Source: Thermococcus piezophilus
GTDB taxonomy: Archaea > Methanobacteriota_B > Thermococci > Thermococcales > Thermococcaceae
DNA length: 64,000 nt
Assembly: GCF_001647085.1 (NCBI RefSeq)
Contig: NZ_CP015520.1
Coordinates: 1,508,219 to 1,572,218 of the forward strand
Direction: 5' to 3'
A program made the position numbers and the translations under genes. Each line of letters starts with the position of its first letter. The stretch's first letter is position 1. Below are positions 16,682 to 24,653 of the stretch, one piece after another. Under the pieces are notes generated by a model. It saw only the letters and a program-made list of their open reading frames with translations, was not told the origin of the DNA and did no database searches.

Positions 16682-17692
16682 TTACCCCCTGCTCCTTTTC
16701 TCCCCCATTATCTCCATGAGCCTCCTGCACAGCTTGAGGTGGAACATAAACTCGTGGTAAATCCTGTTCTCCTCTGGGAAGAGCACCTTGAGCTCGTTCA
16801 GTCCGCGCTTGCCGCCGAACTCTCCGAAAACAATTACCCCGTTCACTTCAATGACCCCGAAAACGGCCGCCAAGTTGAATATCAGCGTCCTGAGTTGATA
16901 TGCGGTTACCTCGTGTTTTCCGAGTTTGGCAGTTGGGTAATCGAAGAGGAAGTATTCCAGCCCCTCTATCTCTGCAACGTCAGTTATTGCTATGTCTGCA
17001 GTCAGAAAGACTAAGAGAGTTGGGGTCATCTCGTCGTAGCGCTTGAGGGACTTAATGATTATCTCGTCGTTGTTGTGGGCTTCATCCTTGATGCTCTCCG
17101 CGATGATTATGCGCTCTTTTAGGCGCTCGAACTCCTTTAGGGCTATGTAGGCTGCTTTCCTCGACTTCTTCATGCGTCGGTTGCTGAACTCCTTCAGCAG
17201 GTGGGCGTTTCTGACGGCCTTTCCTATCTCGCTCAGCTGGCTGCGGTGGTACTTGTAGTTCATGGCGTTCTCTATTTCCTTCTTTACTTCCTCCGCCACG
17301 ACTATCTGATAACCGTCGAGCGGTCGGAAGCCCGAAATGAAGCGGTGGTAGAAGAGATTAGTGTCGGGAGCGAAGGTAACTCCCTTGCGAAGGTACTTGT
17401 AGAGCTCGAGGCTTTTCATGAACTCCTCTATGTTGTCGTAGCGGAGTATTCCGGCGGAGATAAATGCCTCGTAGAAGTCGACGTAGGTGGGCAGCTCATA
17501 GGACAGGTACTCCGGAACGGCTTCGCTGAACTCGTGGCGGCCGACTAGGACGTTCACTTCATAGCCAGCCTCTGATGGCCAAGCACGGAAGAGGGGCAGT
17601 TCGTAGAGGGGATAGCTAACCACTATTTCAGGAAGGACATTTATGAGTATCTGGAGCTCGGGCTTCTCGATTATCTCATATCTCACTGACAT
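16682..17692 (-). CDS. PIN-domain protein with extra N- and C-terminal regions
   Basis: A 336-residue protein with a PIN-like nuclease core between about residues 105 and 260. Acidic residues are at the expected places: Asp110 in FAPDTNLFYHRF, Glu near 139 in VVAEEVKKEIE, Asp near 209 in HNNDEIIIKSL, and Asp near 233 in VFLTADIAITD. PIN domains are Mg-dependent ribonucleases. The first 100 residues and the last 70 are not recognised. ATG 17692 follows GGTGATGAAA and overlaps the CARF-like gene by 17 bases, so the two are coupled. A role as effector of the upstream sensor-like protein is inferred. Confidence 0.75.
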   Translation of the reverse strand: MSVRYEIIEKPELQILINVLPEIVVSYPLYELPLFRAWPSEAGYEVNVLVGRHEFSEAVPEYLSYELPTYVDFYEAFISAGILRYDNIEEFMKSLELYKYLRKGVTFAPDTNLFYHRFISGFRPLDGYQIVVAEEVKKEIENAMNYKYHRSQLSEIGKAVRNAHLLKEFSNRRMKKSRKAAYIALKEFERLKERIIIAESIKDEAHNNDEIIIKSLKRYDEMTPTLLVFLTADIAITDVAEIEGLEYFLFDYPTAKLGKHEVTAYQLRTLIFNLAAVFGVIEVNGVIVFGEFGGKRGLNELKVLFPEENRIYHEFMFHLKLCRRLMEIMGEKRSRG

Positions 17693-18170
17693 TTTCATCA
17701 CCGAGGAAGTTCTTGAGCCTCTGCATGTGCCTCGGAATCATCATGTACGGCCTGTCCGGAAAGTCCATATCGAGGAGTGCCATGTAAATTATCCTGTCTA
17801 CCGGGAAGTCCCTTATCTGGACCACCGCCGCCGTTGCCAGTGCCTTCCTGCCCGAAGTTACGTCGAGTCCAATGGTATATCCCTCCTTCTCAAGCCTCTG
17901 AAAGAGCTCCTTGAACTTCTTATCCGCCTCTAAAAAGCTGTTGTCTGGGATTACTACGCTCTCTATCTCGGGCATGAAGTTGTAAGCCTCCGAGATTGCC
18001 CGTATAGCCTCAACCACCCGTGGAAGTTTGTCTCTGTAAGTCTTTTCTGTGAACACAAACACTCTCTTTGGCTTTCTTCCCTTGGAAGCTACCGCGTAGT
18101 AGGTGTTGACGAGTGCCCATTCTGAGCGGCCGAGCAGCGTTACGTATGCTATCTTCCTCGGGTTCACCAT
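17676..18170 (-). CDS. CARF-like Rossmann-fold protein
   Basis: A 164-residue alpha/beta protein. It starts with strand-helix KIAYVTLLGRSEWALVNTYY, then VFVFTEKTYRDKLPRVVEAI and a later motif LDVTSGRKALATAA (residues 102-115). This arrangement and the T-S-G-R-K turn resemble the ligand loop (TGGTK-type) of CARF domains in CRISPR ancillary proteins such as Csx1/Csm6/Csa3. No HEPN or HTH domain is attached. ATG 18170 overlaps the stop of the membrane-protein gene, and the 3' end overlaps the PIN gene. The CARF assignment rests on motif resemblance only; another Rossmann-type family is possible. Confidence 0.55.
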   Translation of the reverse strand: MVNPRKIAYVTLLGRSEWALVNTYYAVASKGRKPKRVFVFTEKTYRDKLPRVVEAIRAISEAYNFMPEIESVVIPDNSFLEADKKFKELFQRLEKEGYTIGLDVTSGRKALATAAVVQIRDFPVDRIIYMALLDMDFPDRPYMMIPRHMQRLKNFLGDENVSEI

Positions 18171-18613
18171 GTGAGATTCCCCCATGCGAATGCAATGATT
18201 CCATATAGCAATGCCAGCAGGATTGGTTTAACAGTTACTTTTCCCTCCACGGTCCTGTAGGCAAGCGTGAATGGTATTACCGGCATGAGGAAGTACTCGA
18301 GGCCATAGCTCTCGTAGATTCCCAAACCAGTAAGGGTAAAGAGAATGGGCAGGGTAGCGAGAACGCCGGCCGGTATGATCATCACCGTTATGAGAACCAT
18401 GTCTGCGGCGGTGCTCTTTTTGGCATGTGGACTGGCAACTATCCACAGCAGAAAGACGAGGAAGGAGAAGTTGAGGAGGAGCGTCCCGAAGGAGACCTCC
18501 AGAAAAGGCTCACCCTTCGCGGTTATGTAGTAGAACCACGCTGCAGCAAGAGAATAAACGAAGGATATCACGAGGGCTATCCCAAACTTCATGCGAAACG
18601 CTCTACTCCCCAC
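18164..18613 (-). CDS. Four-helix integral membrane protein in CARF-like/PIN operon
   Basis: A 149-residue protein with about four or five membrane segments (IALVISFVYSLAAAWFYYI; LLLNFSFLVFLLWIVA; MVLITVMIIPAGVLATLPIL; PILLALLYGIIAFAWG). GTG 18613 follows GAGGTGGGAGC. The stop overlaps the ATG of the CARF-like gene, so translation is coupled. No family is recognised. It could be a membrane effector or anchor for the two downstream proteins. Confidence 0.7.
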   Translation of the reverse strand: MGSRAFRMKFGIALVISFVYSLAAAWFYYITAKGEPFLEVSFGTLLLNFSFLVFLLWIVASPHAKKSTAADMVLITVMIIPAGVLATLPILFTLTGLGIYESYGLEYFLMPVIPFTLAYRTVEGKVTVKPILLALLYGIIAFAWGNLTW

Positions 18614-18622
18614 GCTCCCACC

Positions 18623-19084
18623 TCATTCTATTAGCACCATCCCATACAAAACGCTTTCGGAGAAGTCTATCCTCACCAGCTGTCCTATCTCTATCCCGAT
18701 GGCATCTATGGACGGTCTTACCTTTGTTGGCATCCTGCAGGGTTCGCCCTGTTCAAAGGGGCAGTCATCGCATAGGTTGCAACTTCCTGGGAAGAGAGCC
18801 ATCGCATACATCTTGCCCTCTTTGAATAACTCCTCTTCGCGCTTAAGAAGGTAGAGGATGGCTTTCCTTTTCTCGGCTTCGAAGTTGTTGTAGTCAATCT
18901 CAAACTTGATGAGGAGCGCCCGTTTGAATGAGCTGACCCAGTCCCTAGCTTCCCTCCAGTCCGGGACGTGGGGCGGACAGCTTGGCCTTTTACCGTACAT
19001 TGGACATGCCCTACACTTCCAGATGGGCCTCGGCGAGACGACTATATCATCCGTGCTAACTTCTTTCTCCCACAGCACCCTCAT
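18623..19084 (-). CDS. DUF2284 predicted metal-binding protein
   Basis: A 153-residue Cys-rich protein. The N-terminal CRACPMYGKRPSCPPHVPDW matches the C-x2-C-x2-YG-x4-CPP-x2-P signature of DUF2284. A second cluster CNLCDDCPFEQGEPC lies near residue 105. It probably binds iron or another metal; the role is unknown. It is the first gene of the minus-strand operon leading into the membrane, CARF-like and PIN genes, ten bases apart from the next gene. Confidence 0.8.
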   Translation of the reverse strand: MRVLWEKEVSTDDIVVSPRPIWKCRACPMYGKRPSCPPHVPDWREARDWVSSFKRALLIKFEIDYNNFEAEKRKAILYLLKREEELFKEGKMYAMALFPGSCNLCDDCPFEQGEPCRMPTKVRPSIDAIGIEIGQLVRIDFSESVLYGMVLIE

Positions 19085-19239
19085 GGTTCATCGTTGAACT
19101 TGAGGAATCCACCATTAAAATCTTTGCTAAGAAATGTTTTTACTGATGAGAACGTATATCTTTACCATGAAGTAGGTAGCTTGCTGGTGACCCTTACGGT
19201 GCTCGCGGCGGGTGCCTGTCTTCGAAAGGAGGTGCAGAT

Positions 19240-19719
19240 ATGTCATTTGAGAAGACCTTTGAGATATGATTCATATTCCACGACGGAGAATTCATTCCCG
19301 TTGAGTTTACTTGCGATGGGGAGAACATTAATCCGCCGATTTTCATTGGTTATATTGACCCGAAAGCCGAGATTGTGGCCATAATAGTTGATGACCTAGA
19401 TGCTCCTAGGGGGAACTTTTATCCACTGGAGGGCCTGGAACATTTCACCGCTCGGGGAGATACCTAGGGGAATCACTCCCAGGGCAAATGTTGAGCAGCC
19501 GGTTCACGTGATGCAGGGTATGAACGACTTTGGAAGGATAGGTTATGACGGCCCCTGTCCACCGAAGGGGCATGGCGTTCACTACTATCACTTCAAGGTC
19601 TACATCCTTGACAGGAAGCTGAATCTCAACCCCGGAGCCAGCAGGGAAGAACTGGAAAAAGCCATAAAAGGGCATGTCATCCAGTGCGGGAGCTTGTGGG
19701 GCTCTACGAGAGAAAATAA
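19240..19719 (+). pseudogene. PEBP/YbhB-family (Raf kinase inhibitor-like) gene, broken
   Basis: AGGAGGTG precedes ATG 19240. The frame is MSFEKTFEI, then TGA at 19267-19269, then FIPVEFTCDGENINPP, the PEBP start. Near 19410 a five-G run carries one extra base; the frame then continues as TFIHWRAWNISPL, YDGPCPPKGHGVHYYHFKVY and ASREELEKAIKGHVI. Near 19688 a missing G returns to the first frame and gives ELVGLYERK, stop at 19717-19719. So one nonsense codon and two compensating indels interrupt an otherwise complete gene of about 159 codons. PEBP proteins bind phospholipid-like or nucleotide ligands; the archaeal role is unclear. Confidence 0.8.
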
Positions 19720-19722
19720 AGG

Positions 19723-19974
19723 TCATGGGTAGAGCAGTTTCACCGCGAGGTTTATGGCACTCTGGAGTGCAGACAGGAAGTTCAGGGTAAAGAATATCCT
19801 GTCCCCTATTATGTGGGAGTATATCGTCAGCAGTGTTGCCGCTACAACGTAGATTATGATAAACTTCATGTTCAGCGGGCAGTGCTTTTTCTTCACGGTC
19901 TCGATGGTTTGAGGTAGCCACGAGCTGACCAGCAGTAGCATTCCTATGAGTCCTATTATCTCTCCACCGTTCAT
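19723..19974 (-). CDS. SemiSWEET/PQ-loop family transporter
   Basis: An 83-residue protein with three membrane segments (IIGLIGMLLLVSSWLPQ; MKFIIIYVVAATLLTIYSHI; FFTLNFLSALQSAINLAV). The PQ motif is in SSWLPQTIETVK. Size and motif match bacterial SemiSWEET half-transporters, which dimerise and carry sugars passively. ATG 19974 follows GGTGAG and is preferred over the in-frame GTG 19983. It is convergent with the broken PEBP gene, four bases apart. Confidence 0.78.
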   Translation of the reverse strand: MNGGEIIGLIGMLLLVSSWLPQTIETVKKKHCPLNMKFIIIYVVAATLLTIYSHIIGDRIFFTLNFLSALQSAINLAVKLLYP

Positions 19975-20074
19975 TTTTCTCACCCGAACGGGAAACGGGC
20001 GAGCCTAAAAAAGCCTTGTGGATGCATACATGTTAAAACCTGGGAATAGAATGCCTGAAATAGGCAAGTCTAAG

Positions 20075-20539
20075 CTAAAGCTGGCTCGCGAGCCGAGACA
20101 TCGCCCATGTTTTAACGTCTTCATCAAGGATACTGTTGATAATCTCCATTGCATCGGAGATCTTACCTGCTTTGGCGAGGGCTAATGCAACTTCAGCCTG
20201 TATCTTCGAGCGGTTTGAGAGGTCGGTTATGTAGTTGGCTATCTTCATGGCCTCCTCGGGTTTGTCAAGGTTCAGGAACTCAAAGGCGAGGCTCATTAAA
20301 GCCTTGGTGCTTTCGTCATGGTTGTCTATATCGAGGGCGGATTTTATGGCCCTTTCCAGGACTTCCCTATAATCGGCCCCCCTCTTTGCCAGCGCGACAG
20401 CGATGCGTGAGAGGGCCTTCGCTCTAATGCCTTTGTCGGGTATATCTTCCGTCATTTTGACGGCTTCGTCGAAGTTTCCAGAATCAACAAGCTTGAGGAC
20501 TGCCTCATAGAGCGCCCGAGAGCGATACCACTCCTGCAT
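20075..20539 (-). CDS. TPR/HEAT-like helical repeat protein
   Basis: A 154-residue protein of repeated helical pairs of about 35 residues, for example FDEAVKMTEDIPDKGIRAKA, ESTKALMSLAFEFLNLDK and SKIQAEVALALAKAGKIS. The repeat type resembles that of the larger TPR protein at 4.9-6.0 kb. It probably mediates protein contacts. The start is ATG 20539 or the upstream in-frame codon at 20551. No further function can be given. Confidence 0.75.
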   Translation of the reverse strand: MQEWYRSRALYEAVLKLVDSGNFDEAVKMTEDIPDKGIRAKALSRIAVALAKRGADYREVLERAIKSALDIDNHDESTKALMSLAFEFLNLDKPEEAMKIANYITDLSNRSKIQAEVALALAKAGKISDAMEIINSILDEDVKTWAMSRLASQL

Positions 20540-20631
20540 GATTATCCCCACAAGTCTTGGGCTTTGAAGGATTTAAGCTTTCCGCGGCCAAGGTTTATAA
20601 CCTCCCGCGAGAATTATCTGCAGGTGAGAAA

Positions 20632-21237
20632 ATGAAGAGGATTGCTTTACTGCTGCTTTTCCTCCTGACGGTTTCGACGCTCTCCTACGCAGCGGCTGAA
20701 ACCCAGATAGACCCAAACAAAATTCACTTCTACATGTATGGCATGGCCACATGTCCCCATTGCCAGAATATGAAAAAGCTCATCCCGGAAATCTATGGCC
20801 CCGAAAGTCTGACCTATTACGAGCTGGTGAACAACGAGGAGAATCAGAAGCTTTTCGGTGAACAGTACAAATACACCGGCATTATGGGGGTTCCAGCAAT
20901 AGGTGTAGCGTACGACGGGAAGCTCTACGCCATTATAGAGGGTGAGTTCAACGTTTCGGCAACGCCCAAGATAATCGAGGCTGCCATGCAGGAAGGAGGT
21001 CTCATACTGGTTGTTGGGGGACAGGCATACCTGATAAAAAACCAGACCGTCATTGAGGAACTTCAGGCGATCTACGTTGAGCACAGGCTTCCAGGGGCCG
21101 AATCCACTGAAGCGTCCAGCACTACCGCAGCTACAGATACCTATGGACAAGAGTCAGGGGATGATGGCAAGACCTGCGGCCCGGGAATAGTCGTGGTACT
21201 TGTTCTCCTGCCCCTCCTCGCCTTGAGAAGGCGCTAA
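20632..21237 (+). CDS. Secreted thioredoxin-fold protein with CGP-CTERM anchor
   Basis: A 201-residue exported protein. ATG 20632 follows CAGGTGAGAA and gives the signal peptide MKRIALLLLFLLTVSTLSYA. A thioredoxin-like domain follows, with the redox motif CPHC in GMATCPHCQNMKKL and cis-Pro in GIMGVPAIGV. A Ser/Thr-rich stalk (STEASSTTAATD) leads to CGPGIVVVL plus a hydrophobic stretch and LRRR. This is the CGP-CTERM signal known from Thermococcaceae, thought to be processed and lipid-modified at Cys. It probably acts in disulfide exchange at the outer cell surface, with the CcdA gene next door as electron donor. Confidence 0.85.
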   Translation: MKRIALLLLFLLTVSTLSYAAAETQIDPNKIHFYMYGMATCPHCQNMKKLIPEIYGPESLTYYELVNNEENQKLFGEQYKYTGIMGVPAIGVAYDGKLYAIIEGEFNVSATPKIIEAAMQEGGLILVVGGQAYLIKNQTVIEELQAIYVEHRLPGAESTEASSTTAATDTYGQESGDDGKTCGPGIVVVLVLLPLLALRRR

Positions 21238-21300
21238 CCTTTTGTTCTCAACTTTTTGTTTTAGAAAGCAACAAAAAAGTTTATGGCGGAAGTGGCTACC

Positions 21301-22029
21301 ATGAGGAGTGAAGTCAAGGCACTGGCTATCATCCTCATGGCTTCCTTTGGAATAAGCTCCTTGGCGCTCTGGGCACTCGATTTGACTCACTTCATCCCGC
21401 AGTTCTTCACACTTGCAATGAGCGACTCCATAAACCCGTGCACCTTCGTCATCTACACCATGCTCCTCATAGCACTCTCCGTTAGAGAGATTTCACGGAG
21501 GAGGCTCTATATCATTGGGGCCTCATTCATAGCGGCCGTCTATATCTCGTACTATCTCCTGGGCGTTGGCCTGCTCTACTTCGCTGGCTGCCTGCCCCTT
21601 TGGGTCGCGGGCGTTGCCGCGATAATATTCGGCTTGTATACCATCGTTACAGGATTGATGGAGAAGTCAAGGGTCTTTGGGAAGAGTGACCTGAGGAAAA
21701 AGATATTCAGGAGCGACGCGACGCTCCTTGGAGCTTTCACCCTTGGCATCATAGTCTCGACGACTCTCCTTCCCTGCTCTGCCGGCAGCTATCTCGTCTA
21801 CGCGATAATAATATCAAAGAGCGGAAAAACGCTTGCCTTTCTTCTGCTCGCCCTGTACAACCTCGTCTTTGTCCTGCCACTGGTAGTCATCCTCCTTGCC
21901 ATGGGTAGTGTAACGGAGAGCAAGCACTTCTCCCAGGCGATGGTGAGGCACAGCAGGGAGCTGTCCGTGATAGCGGGGATATTGCTCATAGCGATAGGGA
22001 TCTGGGTTCTCACGGGGGCCTCACTGTAG
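21301..22029 (+). CDS. CcdA/DsbD-like transmembrane thiol electron transporter
   Basis: A 242-residue protein with six or seven membrane segments. Two conserved Cys lie in SDSINPCTFVIY and TTLLPCSAGSYL, the paired Cys of CcdA/DsbD that pass electrons across the membrane. ATG 21301 or an in-frame ATG at 21283 can be the start. It lies 60 bases after the CGP-CTERM thioredoxin-fold gene and is convergent with a CPYC thioredoxin gene, overlapping it by nine bases. A relay from cytoplasmic thioredoxin through CcdA to the surface protein is inferred. Confidence 0.85.
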   Translation: MRSEVKALAIILMASFGISSLALWALDLTHFIPQFFTLAMSDSINPCTFVIYTMLLIALSVREISRRRLYIIGASFIAAVYISYYLLGVGLLYFAGCLPLWVAGVAAIIFGLYTIVTGLMEKSRVFGKSDLRKKIFRSDATLLGAFTLGIIVSTTLLPCSAGSYLVYAIIISKSGKTLAFLLLALYNLVFVLPLVVILLAMGSVTESKHFSQAMVRHSRELSVIAGILLIAIGIWVLTGASL

Positions 22030-22371
22030 GCCTAACAGCGCTCTTACTTTTCTCTCGAACTCCCCAAAGTTTGGCACGCCTATAAACTCCACTCTGTTGT
22101 TTATCAGTATGGTGGGAGTTCCGAGGATGTTGTGCTCCATAGCCTTTCTCTGTCCCTCTGGCGTTGCGACGCTTAGCTCTTTAGCTACCACACCCTCGTA
22201 CTTCCTCTCTAGCTCCTTTGCCATCTGGACTGCTATGGGACAGTAGGGACAGCCTGGGGCGGTGATGACCTCAATGAGGACTTTAGGTCTCTTTGGCTTG
22301 ACCTCTATCATCCCAGCCCTCTTCATCAGCTCAAGCATCTTTTTTCTCCTAATTATCTCCAGCTCGTTCAT
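22021..22371 (-). CDS. Thioredoxin/glutaredoxin-like protein (CPYC)
   Basis: A 116-residue protein with a charged N-terminal extension and a thioredoxin fold: VITAPGCPYCPIAVQMAKEL contains the CxxC, and NILGTPTILINN carries the cis-Pro. There is no signal peptide, so it is cytoplasmic. GGGGGTGAG precedes ATG 22371. It lies beside the CcdA gene and probably belongs to the same thiol-redox system, although it is on the other strand. Confidence 0.85.
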   Translation of the reverse strand: MNELEIIRRKKMLELMKRAGMIEVKPKRPKVLIEVITAPGCPYCPIAVQMAKELERKYEGVVAKELSVATPEGQRKAMEHNILGTPTILINNRVEFIGVPNFGEFERKVRALLGLQ

Positions 22372-22431
22372 GGCTCACCCCCAATAGAAGAGAAAAAACG
22401 GAGGCTTAAAAAGAAATTCTTGAAAAAAGCT

Positions 22432-23004
22432 TCAATCAACGGCGTTGAGGTGAATGATGAGCAGTATCGCGAATATTATCGCCAGTGCAATGTGCACCTT
22501 CTTCCAGTGCCCCAGTATCCTAACGAACTTCTTGGCCATGGTGCTGTCGTGCTTCTTTGCGGCTAGGGTTACTTTGCCGTGAATGTAGCGTCCAGCAAAG
22601 CCACTGACGTTCAGCAGAACCAGTGTTATGGCCATGCTGAGACCGGTTCCTCCAGCGAGGCCTGAGTAATTATCGCACGAGAAGAAGTGAACGAACACCA
22701 AAAGGGTACCTGTTATCGTGAGGACATGGTGGATGGTGAGGGGATGAACCGGCCCAAACACCGTCACGTAGGGCTGTTCAGGCTTTATCTCGAAGCCCCA
22801 CTCGCTCGATTTCTTGTGGATTATTAGAAGCTTTCTTTTGGTGAGCGAGTAATAGATCACTCCCACTGCTATCATGGCAACTCCAGCCACTGCAAAGGCC
22901 GTGTAGCCAGCCTCGTATTCGTCTTCTTCTCCCGCGTATTCGTCAGCGAGAACGAGTGGAGCCAAAAGAAGAATTAAAAGAACCAAAGCGAGGGCCCGTT
23001 TCAT
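22432..23004 (-). CDS. Multi-histidine membrane protein (cytochrome b561-like topology)
   Basis: A 190-residue protein with a signal-peptide-like first helix, an acidic loop (DEYAGEEDEYEAGY) and about four further membrane segments. His residues occur within or at the ends of the helices: PLTIHHVLTITG, FVHFFSCDN, GRYIHGKV, HWKKVHIALAIIF and LIIHLNAVD. Such spacing is typical of di-heme cytochrome b or ferric-reductase-type proteins. Thermococcales are generally regarded as lacking cytochromes, so a metal or quinone-like role is also possible. ATG 23004 follows GAGGTGAAGC. Confidence 0.6.
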   Translation of the reverse strand: MKRALALVLLILLLAPLVLADEYAGEEDEYEAGYTAFAVAGVAMIAVGVIYYSLTKRKLLIIHKKSSEWGFEIKPEQPYVTVFGPVHPLTIHHVLTITGTLLVFVHFFSCDNYSGLAGGTGLSMAITLVLLNVSGFAGRYIHGKVTLAAKKHDSTMAKKFVRILGHWKKVHIALAIIFAILLIIHLNAVD

Positions 23005-23015
23005 CAAGCTTCACC

Positions 23016-23831
23016 TCAGAAGGCTCCGCTTCCTAGCCCACATATCTTCGCGAAGGGACAGACGGCACAGTCCTCTGTGTACGGCTTGAGGTAGGGCTCA
23101 CCCTTTACAGCCTTCGTTATCTCCTTGGCCTTTTCCATGGCGTCGTCCTCTCCTTCAAGAACGAGCGTTACACTTCCCTCGGCCCCACCGGCGCCTCCTG
23201 CAGCTATTGGTATCGCTTCAACGTCGGAGAGTATCCTGTAGACTTCAACCTCCGTCACAGGGTGAGCATGGGGGATTGGAACGAGAGCCGCGTAGAGGCC
23301 CGTACCCCAGTCGAAGGAATATATACCAGTGAGCTTGGCGCTCTCCTCCACGGGCGTGGGAACGAACTTCTCCAGGCTTATGGGCGTTATCGTAAAGACC
23401 CCCTTGGCTATCGTCCAGCCGAAGGTCTTGCCTATCGTTCCTCCGTCTGGGGCGGCGGCAAAGACGGCCACGTTCCAGTTTACGTCTATCGCGTTTCCGC
23501 CCTTGATGAAGACGTCCTTCGGTCCCATCTCTCTCAGGGCTTCTATCGGCTCGCCCTCAAAGGGCTTCCCCTTGTATAGGACGAGGTGCTTCGGCCAGGT
23601 ATCCTTGGGGGTAACGCACGTTCTGCCTTTGCTTATTACTCCAACGGTCCACTTCTCCTTTTCGATTTTCTCCCCGAGGAGCTCCTCGGCTATGTAGGCT
23701 GCGGTCGTTCCAGTCGCGATGTAGACAAAGCCGTGCTTAAGGGCGTGCTGGACCTCTTCCATGGCCACTACCGCTTTGGCTATCAACCTCTTGCTCTCGG
23801 GGGGAGTAAGGGTTACAAGTGCCCTTTTCAT
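23016..23831 (-). CDS. Conserved protein with C-terminal Cys cluster, function unknown
   Basis: A 271-residue protein; ATG 23831 follows GGTGATTCTC. Glycine-rich segments (GFVYIATGTTAAYIAEELLG; FIKGGNAIDVN; PIAAGGAGGAEGSVTLVLEG) suggest an alpha/beta nucleotide- or substrate-binding fold. The C-terminus has CAVCPFAKIC (CxxCxxxxxC), which may bind Fe-S or zinc. I do not recognise the family. It lies 11 bases upstream of the multi-His membrane gene in the same direction, so the two may be co-transcribed. Confidence 0.7.
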   Translation of the reverse strand: MKRALVTLTPPESKRLIAKAVVAMEEVQHALKHGFVYIATGTTAAYIAEELLGEKIEKEKWTVGVISKGRTCVTPKDTWPKHLVLYKGKPFEGEPIEALREMGPKDVFIKGGNAIDVNWNVAVFAAAPDGGTIGKTFGWTIAKGVFTITPISLEKFVPTPVEESAKLTGIYSFDWGTGLYAALVPIPHAHPVTEVEVYRILSDVEAIPIAAGGAGGAEGSVTLVLEGEDDAMEKAKEITKAVKGEPYLKPYTEDCAVCPFAKICGLGSGAF

Positions 23832-23902
23832 GAGAATCACCAGGTTAAGATACACGTCGAAACATATTAAATGTTGTGTTAGTCTCGGCTGTAAACTTTC
23901 GG

Positions 23903-24289
23903 CTAACCGAACAGCTCTAGGCAGACCCTGCACTGGACAGGGTTCAACTCGGGGTCAATCTGGGAGTGGAAAGAACAGACGTAGCCTTTGCCCAGCATCT
24001 CCAGCGAGATTTGAACTAGCATCGAGTGGATTTCGTACTCGGCAGGTCTCTTCCTGATTATCTCCTCGGCGAGCTTTTTGAGGTCATCATCTATGTCTGG
24101 GAACTGGGCGACGTCTATTAAAGCTCCCCTGTCCATCCTCAGATATCGAGAAACGGCGGACTGAGTAATGTGCAAAAGCTCCGCTATCTGTGTCTGCTTG
24201 AGTCCCTTCTCCCTGAGTATCTCTACAAGTCTGCGCCTCAGCGAGGGGTAGACATAGCGTGAAGCAACTTCGAAAGCATTAGTTTTCAT
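23903..24289 (-). CDS. XRE-type HTH transcriptional regulator with C-terminal Cys
   Basis: A 128-residue regulator. Residues of about 17-55 form a helix-turn-helix (LVEILREKGLKQTQIAELLH, then QSAVSRYLRMDRG). The C-terminal part has conserved-looking CSFH, CRVC residues that could bind metal or sense redox. It is divergent from the hybrid cluster protein gene. Between its own TATA-like element and start lies TATGACGCACGGAATA (24299-24314), half of the palindrome found at the hcp promoter, which suggests autoregulation. It is therefore a candidate regulator of that gene set; this is inferred. Confidence 0.75.
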   Translation of the reverse strand: MKTNAFEVASRYVYPSLRRRLVEILREKGLKQTQIAELLHITQSAVSRYLRMDRGALIDVAQFPDIDDDLKKLAEEIIRKRPAEYEIHSMLVQISLEMLGKGYVCSFHSQIDPELNPVQCRVCLELFG

Positions 24290-24653
24290 GTAACCTTATA
24301 TGACGCACGGAATATTTAAGACTTTTGGTCGAACTTTGGCCAAGCTTCAGGTTGAATTAAATGAACATTTTCTTTGTTATGACTCGTGGTTTTCTGGAAA
24401 TTACAGTGTAATGATACGTATCATATACACCTTGAGAGAATGGGAAAGTTGAAAACATTCAATTCAAAAATTAGAACATAATATAACAGTTAATGAGACT
24501 GTATGTCTCAAATATTTTCTTTTCGGCTATGTAAATGTGGTCGTTTATGTTAAGAAACCACAAACTTTTTATGAAGGTATCTTCATCTATAGCTCGAGGT
24601 ATATGACACGTGTCATAGAGGGAATCGTGATGAAGTTGCCTGGAGGTGTTGGG
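24290..24653. promoter_or_regulatory. Divergent regulatory region with palindromic operators (HTH gene / hcp)
   Basis: A 364-bp AT-rich intergenic region. It holds perfect palindromes ATGATACGTATCAT (24411-24424) and TATGACACGTGTCATA (24602-24617), an inverted repeat TGAGAC-N5-GTCTCA (24494-24510), and the half-site TATGAC at 24299. A TATA-like ACTTTTTAT (about 24565-24572) lies about 30 bases before the second palindrome, which would place that palindrome near the hcp transcription start. No gene is seen in this stretch. Confidence 0.65.

Noticed and set aside
16682-19084. CRISPR array or cas genes near the CARF-like gene
   Set aside because: No regularly spaced direct repeats and no cas gene were seen here or elsewhere in the window.
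19104-19238. A second box C/D RNA (TGATGA near 19146)
   Set aside because: No box D at suitable distance and no terminal stem could be found.
19267-19269. TGA in the PEBP frame as a selenocysteine codon
   Set aside because: Thermococcus is not known to use selenocysteine, there is no reason for Sec at this place, and the gene has further lesions.
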